A stretch of DNA of 50,083 bases from Dissophora ornata (Eukaryota; Mortierellomycota; Mortierellomycetes; Mortierellales; Mortierellaceae): positions 1-50,083 of the forward strand of contig MU616716.1 in assembly GCA_025201705.1 (NCBI GenBank), read 5' to 3'. Of this stretch, positions 44,205 to 50,083 are shown piece by piece (the stretch's first letter is position 1; every line of letters begins with the position of its first letter). The notes under the pieces are model-generated. The model saw only the letters and a program-made list of their open reading frames with translations. It was not told the origin of the DNA and ran no database searches. Both the position numbers and the translations under genes were made by a program.

Positions 44205-44759
44205 ATGACATCAAGAGGAAAGATTTGGTCAACCGCAGCTGCCTCGGAGCGCTCGCTTGGCTCATCCTCATCCACCTCTGCTTCCACATCCTCAGCTCCT
44301 TCCACCAATGTCGCCACGTAAGAGAGCACGCCAGCAGCAGCGAAACCTCGGTCACTGCGCTGGGGAGAAAAAGAAGAGGGTATTGTTTGCGATAGGGATT
44401 GACGCGTTATTGTCTTGATCGCCTAGATCCACTTTGGTCAAGCTAGCCTTCTTCACAGTGGCGATGATTTGCTTCCCCATCGGCACCTACTTTATCACGG
44501 TTGACCGCTATTTTGATGGTAAGGAACCGTTCACGTTCTCGTGGCACGAAACTGATTTGAACATGGTACGAAAGCTCTGTGCTGTATGCTTAACAATGGC
44601 TTTCTTATACGCTTATTTATTGTCTCAGGAAACGCAACCTATGCAGGAATAAGTGCCGCCATAATGGCCAACTTGGTCCTCTTCGCCTACGTCGTCGTTG
44701 CCGTATTGGAGGACTCACAAGGAGGCAGGCCACCCGTTTCGACCAAAAAGCTGCAATAA
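44205..44759 (+). CDS. VMA21: Vma21-type V-ATPase assembly factor
   Basis: A small ER membrane chaperone that escorts the V-ATPase V0 sector during assembly. Exons 44205-44317, 44427-44518 and 44629-44759 give 111 aa. A Ser-rich N-terminus of ~37 residues precedes helix 1 (LVKLAFFTVAMICFPIGTYF), a short loop, and helix 2 (AAIMANLVLFAYVVVAVLED), the typical Vma21 order. The protein ends in KKLQ, a dilysine KKxx ER-retrieval signal, as in yeast Vma21. The stop codon lies inside an AATAAA hexamer. The 3' end faces the next gene's stop only 57 bp away, so the transcripts probably overlap. Confidence 0.92.
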
Positions 44760-44760
44760 A
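44755..44760 (+). terminator. AATAAA overlapping the VMA21 stop codon
   Basis: The TAA stop of VMA21 is positions 3-5 of AATAAA. It would be an unusually early poly(A) signal, and fits the very short convergent interval. Confidence 0.45.
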
Positions 44761-44816
44761 ATATGTGATTCATTTTTTGCCAATATGAGGATCAGTTTTT
44801 TGACATTGCTGCCGTC

Positions 44817-46997
44817 CTATGCCGGCGCAGATTCTTCCAAGGACAAGCTAGGAATATTAAACACCAAACATCTCTCAGAGTCTTGTTTGTCCTTTAACCC
44901 AACCTCAAACTCCAGAAACTCGAAGATCTCTCGCACTCGTGGGCCCATGCCACTGCCAATCTCCAGGACAACGCGCCCGCCCTTGGCCATGATGCGACGA
45001 CTGTCTGGGGACTTGAGATCGCGAAGTAAGCTAGCTGCCAGAAGCTCATAAGCGCCGTAGCCTTCCTTCTCAGCAAACAATGCCACTGGCGGCTCAAACT
45101 CAGTTCCTGCAAAGAGTTTTGTCAGTTTTGCGGCTTTGCCGTTGTCCAGATAGGGCGGATTGCACACAAGAATATCAAAGCATTGCCGAAGGTCATACGA
45201 GTCTTCAAGGTGTCCCATGTCTCCGAGTTGGAAAGTTGCTCGGTCAGCCAGGTCATGCAGGACACTGTTGGTTTCTGCAACCTGCAGTGCATTCTTACTA
45301 ATATCAACTCCAACACCGATCGCAGAAGAGAGCGATCTTAACAGTGCTAAGAGCAAACAGCCACTGCCTGTGCCTACATCGAGAATTTTGACCGGCCTAT
45401 CCTGTGCCAAACTGATGGCAGCCTGTACTAGTGTCTCTGTACTGGAACGTGGAATAAGTGTAGCTGGCGACACCTTGAACCGCATGTTGCAAAAATCCTG
45501 ATTGGTTGTAAAAGCAATACAATGTGTTAGTCCACGTCAAATCGACTCAGTCTTCGACCATGTAGCGCCTATCCACGAACTTTGACCAACCTTCTCCCCC
45601 ACCATGTATGCGATGGGTCGTTCGGAGAGGCGGCTGTACGCTGACGTAGGTTCCAGGCCACCTTTCCTTAGCTCTTCCATGTCGCTAGCCTGGCGGTGTA
45701 GATACGCCTTTTCTTCCCGATTCCGAAGCTGCTCAAACTTGACTGGTTCCTCTATGCTGACGACAACAGGTGTCTGGTGCTTCGGGTGTATAAACTCCAT
45801 CCTGACAAGAGCCAACATCAACCCTTTGTTGCGATTGGCTTTGAGAGGTTTGGTATTGCCACTGTCGCCTACTGCAGGATGTTGTACAGACATAAGATAC
45901 CGACGAACATTAATGCCCATCGAAGATAAGCAGGGATTAATCTCCAGAGTCGAGAGGCTGCCTGCCTCGTTCGACGGCGTGACCTTGACGACGTGGATTG
46001 CATTAATACAGACAGCATCAACACCAGTGACGTCTACGGGAATCGAGCTACTGCTGTCGTAGATTGCATCCGAGGAGGCGAGCTCGGCGTCGTCGGCACT
46101 CCTCCTTAACCAAGCACCATGGCATATTACCCGGAATGTCTTGATGATATCACCATCTCGGTGCATCTGCATCAGAATTGATCGCATATGTGCACTCTTT
46201 GCTACCAGAACCTAGTCATCATGAACAGTTTCAGAGACATCGTTTTGTCAGTCAGACTATAAACGTGTATGTAATCTGCCAAGTATCATGATGAGGTCTC
46301 TCCTAGTCTCACCAATCCATTGGATGCCTTCTCCAGTCCGTGGATTGCACAGGGAAGGCGATACTGCTGTCCCAAAGTCGGTGAGATATTCGATGGCATA
46401 TCGCTGTCGTCCTCGCTGCCACTTTCGTCCTCTTCAAGCGGATATTCCTGTTCCTGAATAGTCGTTTCTAGACTTTGGTATTCCGAGGCAATGGCGTCTA
46501 GGTCTGTATGTTGTTCATGTCCAACGCCAGCACTGGTACTCGGGCGAAGAGAGAAAGGAAGCATATATCCAAAGGCAACCATTGTTTTTCCGGAGGGCTT
46601 GACCACCACTGCAAGGTCATCGTCTTCGTATCGAACATCGAGCTTTTCTCTGCCATACAATGCTTGGTGGGCTGCCGAATTGTCGAATTTGACCTGGACA
46701 ACGTCGCCTGTGGCGAGAATCTTCGTTACTTCTGCGACGGTGCCGTTGACACTAACCTATCTCCGGCAAGGACAGGTGGCAGGCCAGCATAAAATTAGTG
46801 CAGTTCTCCGATGACCTGATTAGAACAGGATCAAGCAACAATTGAGCAAACAGAGGACCTGCTCATACTTCTCCTCGCTTGAAGCACTTTCGCATTTGCT
46901 CTCTGGACTTGACAACAGTCTTCCACTGCCTCAGCACAAATTTCCAGACTCGAATCCCATTGTCCTCTTCCTTGACCACAGCCTCGAATGTCTTCAT
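44817..46997 (-). CDS. Fusion of S4/RluA-type pseudouridine-synthase-like domain with PrmC/Mtq-type glutamine methyltransferase
   Basis: Four exons, 46997-46869, 46756-46313, 46211-45591 and 45497-44817, all phase 0, give 624 aa. Residues ~15-70 resemble an S4 RNA-binding domain (REQMRKCFKRGEVSVNGTV, ILATGDVVQVKF). Residues ~78-370 follow the RluA pseudouridine synthase order: LDVRYEDDDLAVVVKPSG, IHGLEKASNGLVLVAKS, SILMQ/TFRVICHGAW, STLEINPCL, HPAVGDS and ALVRMEFIHP. The catalytic HRLD is HGLE (Glu185), and GRxHQIR is replaced by MGINVRR, so synthase activity is doubtful. Residues ~385-624 are a PrmC/HemK-type SAM methyltransferase: RPIAYMVGEKDF, LIPRSSTETLV, DVGTGSG, the catalytic NPPY (511-514), and a C-terminal strand with SERCLVF. 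That class methylates the GGQ glutamine of release factors. The domain joins are within exons or seamless splices. Confidence 0.85.
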
Positions 46998-47381
46998 TTC
47001 TCTTCTCCTTTGTGGATTCAACTGCCCTGCGAAAAAGAATCCCACGGCGCTGCACACGTTCCACGAACTTCACTTATCCGTATCGTGGTGTATGCGCTCG
47101 ATGACTGGCGCGATCAATAGAAAATGGATGTCTGATCAGCCCCGAGTCTTGTTTTTGTTTGCGGCGGGCAGAAATTGGAGTACATGGGCTATGTCAGCGA
47201 TTGGGAAACGTACCTCGGCGCTTCGCGTGTAGAGGCTGGGTCTGCCCAATTGCTCCGCACAATGTAGTTTATTGAGGTACCAGTTTTAAGGGGTTTCACT
47301 AGATCCAGCGCAGAGGATTTCGGGTAGTGTCTATTTCGCCACCAAATACGTCTACTCTTTGTAATCATTTCCCCACGCACC
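46998..47381. promoter_or_regulatory. Divergent intergenic promoter region, fusion gene and GNAT gene
   Basis: 384 bp between the start codons of the fusion gene and the acetyltransferase gene. No TATA element was picked out. The frame of the fusion gene stays open to 47057 but without a further ATG. Confidence 0.5.
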
Positions 47382-48313
47382 ATGGCCTCGCCTTCATCCT
47401 CATCCCCATCCTCGCAGTCCCGCCCTGAGAAAAAGGCCTCAGTCCTTGTCCGTCTGGCTACCGCAGACGATGTGGAACAGATTGCGCAGATTCATTCGGT
47501 CATCAACAGGGCCTACCGATCAGGTGCGTTCAGCCTCTCTGACCCAGCTGCAAGATAACTACTCGCGTACCCGCTGCGCACATGGACTTTTGTTGCTGAC
47601 CATACTCGCCATGCTCACGTTATCATCTATTGGCGCACTCAATTGCTTTGACCTTGCAGCTTCCATTGTTAACGGCTTTTTCTTTTTCTTCTTCCTCTAA
47701 CTCTGTCCTACAGAGGGTGGCTGGACCACGGAGGCTCACTTAGGTTTGTGAAATAGCAAAAACTGCACTTGCCTGCATCAAGCTGGGGGCCCAAGCTACC
47801 GTTCCAAGGATACTAATGTCAAGTTGAAATGTTATTTTCGTAGTTAGCGACGAGCGCATTACGATTGACGCCTTAAAAGAGGCAATCCTTGACAAGATCA
47901 ACCCGTTGCTGTTGGCCTTTGACTCCGAAACCGGTCAGCCGCTTGGTACTCTTCAGCTCGAGCCCGCAGAGCACTATCCAGATTTTGGTGTGTACAAGAA
48001 GGAGGGATATGTGCCGTCCTATGTCGAACCCTTGCCAAAGGACCAGCAAGTGTTCGTGGGTCTCTTTTCAGTTGATCCTTCGCAGCAGTCCCGTGGCATC
48101 GGCCGCAAGCTGGTAGAGGCGGCACTGCGTCATGGAAAGGAAAGCATGAACCGCACGCAGTGTGTCGTCTACGTCCTCTACATGCGCGATGAGCTCATTC
48201 AATGGTACAAAAAGCTCGGCTTTGTAGACTATGGCGAGAAGGTGCCTTTCCCTGATGCCGGCCTCATCAAGCATGAGGATACCCACTTTTCTGTGCTGCG
48301 TCTGGCATTGTAA
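47382..48313 (+). CDS. GNAT-family N-acetyltransferase
   Basis: A GCN5-related acetyltransferase using acetyl-CoA. Exons 47382-47523, 47714-47743 and 47844-48313 give 213 aa. The second exon is only 30 nt and supplies EGGWTTEAHL. A Ser-rich N-terminus is followed by the first strand (VLVRLATADDVEQIAQIH). The cofactor-binding motif A is LFSVDPSQQSRGIGRKLVEA, with the expected Q/R-x-x-G-x-G, and a late motif is WYKKLGFVDYGEKVPFP. The substrate cannot be told; the size and single domain suggest a small-molecule or protein N-acetyltransferase of the cytosol. The AATAAA at 48369 fits the 3' end. Confidence 0.9.
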
Positions 48314-48368
48314 TCTTCTCGCACTCTAAATCGTCTCCAGAACGTCATAAAAATACGCTGTGTGAAGC

Positions 48369-48374
48369 AATAAA
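48369..48374 (+). terminator. Poly(A) signal of the GNAT gene
   Basis: AATAAA 56 bp after the stop codon. Confidence 0.6.
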
Positions 48375-48812
48375 GATGATGCATGTTCCTCGCAAGCAAT
48401 CTGTGTGTATGTTTGTGTGTGTTTGTCAGTGTTCGGGGTATTGTTGGACGTCGCACTGATATCATCGAGCAACAGATGAGCCGCAGCTTTTATCTACTGT
48501 ACTGTGCACGCCATGCACGCCACACCTCCGAGGGATGTTCATGGAACCTCTTGATCTATACTACGTCTGCCGCAGTTCCTCCCGCGCATTGAGGGCGCAG
48601 CGCGTTTTTGCCTTATTTGATTTCTATCGTAAGCCTCGCGCCCTTTGCCACCGCCCTATCTCGTTTGTCCAATGAATAGTAAAGATCTTCGCCACCGGCT
48701 TTCATGCACTCGGATGTATTATGCATTGATGCATTGATAAAAAGACTTGCCCTGCGGCTCTGGACTCTTCTCACCCCCTCCTCCCATTGACAGAATATCC
48801 ACCCCTCATTTC

Positions 48813-48867
48813 TTCTTTCTTTCCGTAAAAACCTCATTGCTTCTTTCTTTCCGTAAAACCTCATTGC
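48813..48867. repeat. Tandem duplication of 28 bp
   Basis: Two adjacent copies of TTCTTTCTTTCCGTAAAA followed by CCTCATTGC (the second copy is one A shorter). It ends about 50 bp before the start codon of the F-box-like gene, so it may lie in its leader. Confidence 0.93.
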
Positions 48868-48916
48868 ACTATCACATATACCCACGCGCCATATCCTCAC
48901 CACCACCACCACCTCA

Positions 48917-50083
48917 ATGGCGCAAGAAGACTCTACTCTTCAGGTGACATCTTCAGCACCTCGACTGCCAGCCGAGTGTATCCAATGCATCGTCTCGCAC
49001 CTCGACGGCGACATCTTCGCACTCGCGCAACTCTTGACAGTCAATAGCACGTTCTTCAAAGCCGTGCTCCCATACCTCTATCGCGACCCATACTCAGCAC
49101 TAGAGACTCAGATCCGACGGCGGGCGAAGTTGCATGATCGTCAAGCACCGTCATTCGCCAACTCTTTGGCTGCCAAACAACTGCTCTATCTTCTTCTCCT
49201 TTCTTGCCGTCGCGCAGACGATCTCGCACCATTCCTCACACCCGACTGGTCGGACCCCATCTCACCTTTGGTTTCCGAACAGCCACTCATGGCAGTATAT
49301 ATCGACTATGTCCGCGACTTTGTCTACGATGGATGGATGACGACTCTCAAACATCTGGCGCCAGAACTGGACTCTACAATGGAATTGATTGCGGATCGCC
49401 TTCTTCGACTTTTGTTTTTGGATCATCATAAAGAGCGGATCCAAGTGTTGTCAATTCCTATCACCCATTTGGAGCCCTACAAGGAATTTGTACCGTTTAT
49501 GAAGAACCTCCAACGGATTCATTTTTACGAGGACACGTTAGATGGGACGCAAGACCAAGATGAAAATCCTGAACAAGACCAAGGCCAGCAGAACGAGGCT
49601 CATGAGCAAGAGCAACCACAGAATACCAACAACGTAATTCACGATCAACCCGACAACCAGCCTGTGGAAGTGGTAACGAATAATGTGGAAGAAGCGGTGA
49701 ATATCATTGGTAACGTAGGTGGGGCGGATGGGGGAGAGGGAGGACAAGAAGAACATGTGAGTGCCCAGGAAGTTTTCAGAGAACAGGCAGGTATCCAGGA
49801 GAATGGTGACGAGCCAGCAGGCGAGGAAAGGAGGGGAGACGATCAGGTTGTCGTTGAAGGGTCTGTGGCAGAATTGGCTGAAGTTGAGGCGAACGATGGC
49901 GTCCAAGCGGGCACTGCCGAAGCACAAATGAGCGAAGAGAATGTTGGTATCGACGATAATAACGGCAACGTAGAGAACAACGGCAACGAAGAGGTCAACG
50001 CCAACGTAGAGGTCAACGCCAACGTAGAGAACAACACCAACGAAGAGAACAACGCCAACGTAGAGGTCAACGCCAACGTAGAG
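48917..50083 (+). CDS. F-box-like protein, 3' end beyond window
   Basis: An open frame from ATG to the window edge, 389 codons without a stop. The N-terminus (LPAECIQCIVSHLDGDIFAL, then LLTVNSTFFKAVLPYLYRDP) has the helical pattern of an F-box as found in many Mortierella-type F-box/LRR proteins, which would link it to SCF ubiquitin ligases. From residue ~205 the sequence becomes Gln/Glu/Asn-rich. The last ~110 nt are built of an 18-nt unit encoding Asn/Val/Glu-rich hexapeptides. Whether leucine-rich repeats follow beyond the repeat cannot be seen. The product is partial. Confidence 0.75.
   Translation, partial: MAQEDSTLQVTSSAPRLPAECIQCIVSHLDGDIFALAQLLTVNSTFFKAVLPYLYRDPYSALETQIRRRAKLHDRQAPSFANSLAAKQLLYLLLLSCRRADDLAPFLTPDWSDPISPLVSEQPLMAVYIDYVRDFVYDGWMTTLKHLAPELDSTMELIADRLLRLLFLDHHKERIQVLSIPITHLEPYKEFVPFMKNLQRIHFYEDTLDGTQDQDENPEQDQGQQNEAHEQEQPQNTNNVIHDQPDNQPVEVVTNNVEEAVNIIGNVGGADGGEGGQEEHVSAQEVFREQAGIQENGDEPAGEERRGDDQVVVEGSVAELAEVEANDGVQAGTAEAQMSEENVGIDDNNGNVENNGNEEVNANVEVNANVENNTNEENNANVEVNANVE
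49964..50083. repeat. Coding tandem repeat (18-nt units) at the window end
   Basis: Repeated GTCAACGCCAACGTAGAG-like 18-nt units, some as GAGAACAACGCCAACGTA. The array is in frame, runs into the window edge, and encodes a low-complexity Asn/Glu/Val segment. Confidence 0.9.

Larger units (their letters stand above)
48314..48916. other. Intergenic region before the F-box-like gene
   Basis: 603 bp containing the acetyltransferase 3' UTR, a tandem 28-bp duplication and CA-rich sequence directly before the F-box-like start codon. No gene is seen. Confidence 0.5.

Overview
This is nuclear DNA of a filamentous fungus. The genes are intron-rich, with mostly 40-200 bp GT-AG introns carrying fungal-type donors (GTAAGT, GTATGT). 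They have fungal orthologues (Hel2, Kin1, Pho84, Vma21, Msc7), long low-complexity Ser/Gln/Asp stretches, and free-standing F-box genes. Retention of a CLASRP-like splicing regulator, a LARP7-like protein and an RS-tailed cyclophilin, all missing from budding yeast, points to an early-diverging lineage. Mortierellomycota is my best guess (inference only). Exon structures were read by hand from splice sites, keeping the frame and family motifs continuous across each join.

Layout. 0-9 kb: two large minus-strand genes, a Hel2/ZNF598 E3 ligase (34-3148) and a Kin1/MARK kinase (3747-7652). 9-12 kb: a secreted CREG-like protein and an F-box/LRR protein. 11.8-15.6 kb: a gene-poor stretch with two kinds of direct repeat and gene debris. 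15.6-21.2 kb, all minus: a TOPORS-like RING/RS protein, a multi-pass GT31 glycosyltransferase and a UDP-galactose-type transporter. 22.2-30 kb, plus: an Msc7-type aldehyde dehydrogenase, a Pho84-type phosphate transporter with E-box-like promoter sites, and 6-phosphogluconolactonase. 31.2-32.6 kb, minus: a PLC-like phosphodiesterase. 33.7-48.3 kb, dense: a LARP7-like protein, an acidic-tailed membrane protein, a CLASRP-like SR protein, an Ariadne RBR ligase, an RS cyclophilin, Vma21, a fusion of a degenerate RluA-type pseudouridine synthase with a PrmC/Mtq-type glutamine methyltransferase, and a GNAT acetyltransferase. The window ends inside an F-box-like gene.

Working together. The transporter can supply UDP-galactose to a Golgi GT31 enzyme next door. 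LARP7-like, CLASRP-like and RS-cyclophilin genes put three nuclear RNA-processing factors within about 10 kb. Hel2 and the PrmC-type methyltransferase both act on translation, in collision quality control and release-factor modification. No operon, CRISPR, rRNA or convincing tRNA was seen. The most unusual object is the pseudouridine-synthase/PrmC fusion at 44817-46997, whose synthase half has lost its catalytic Asp and its third conserved motif.
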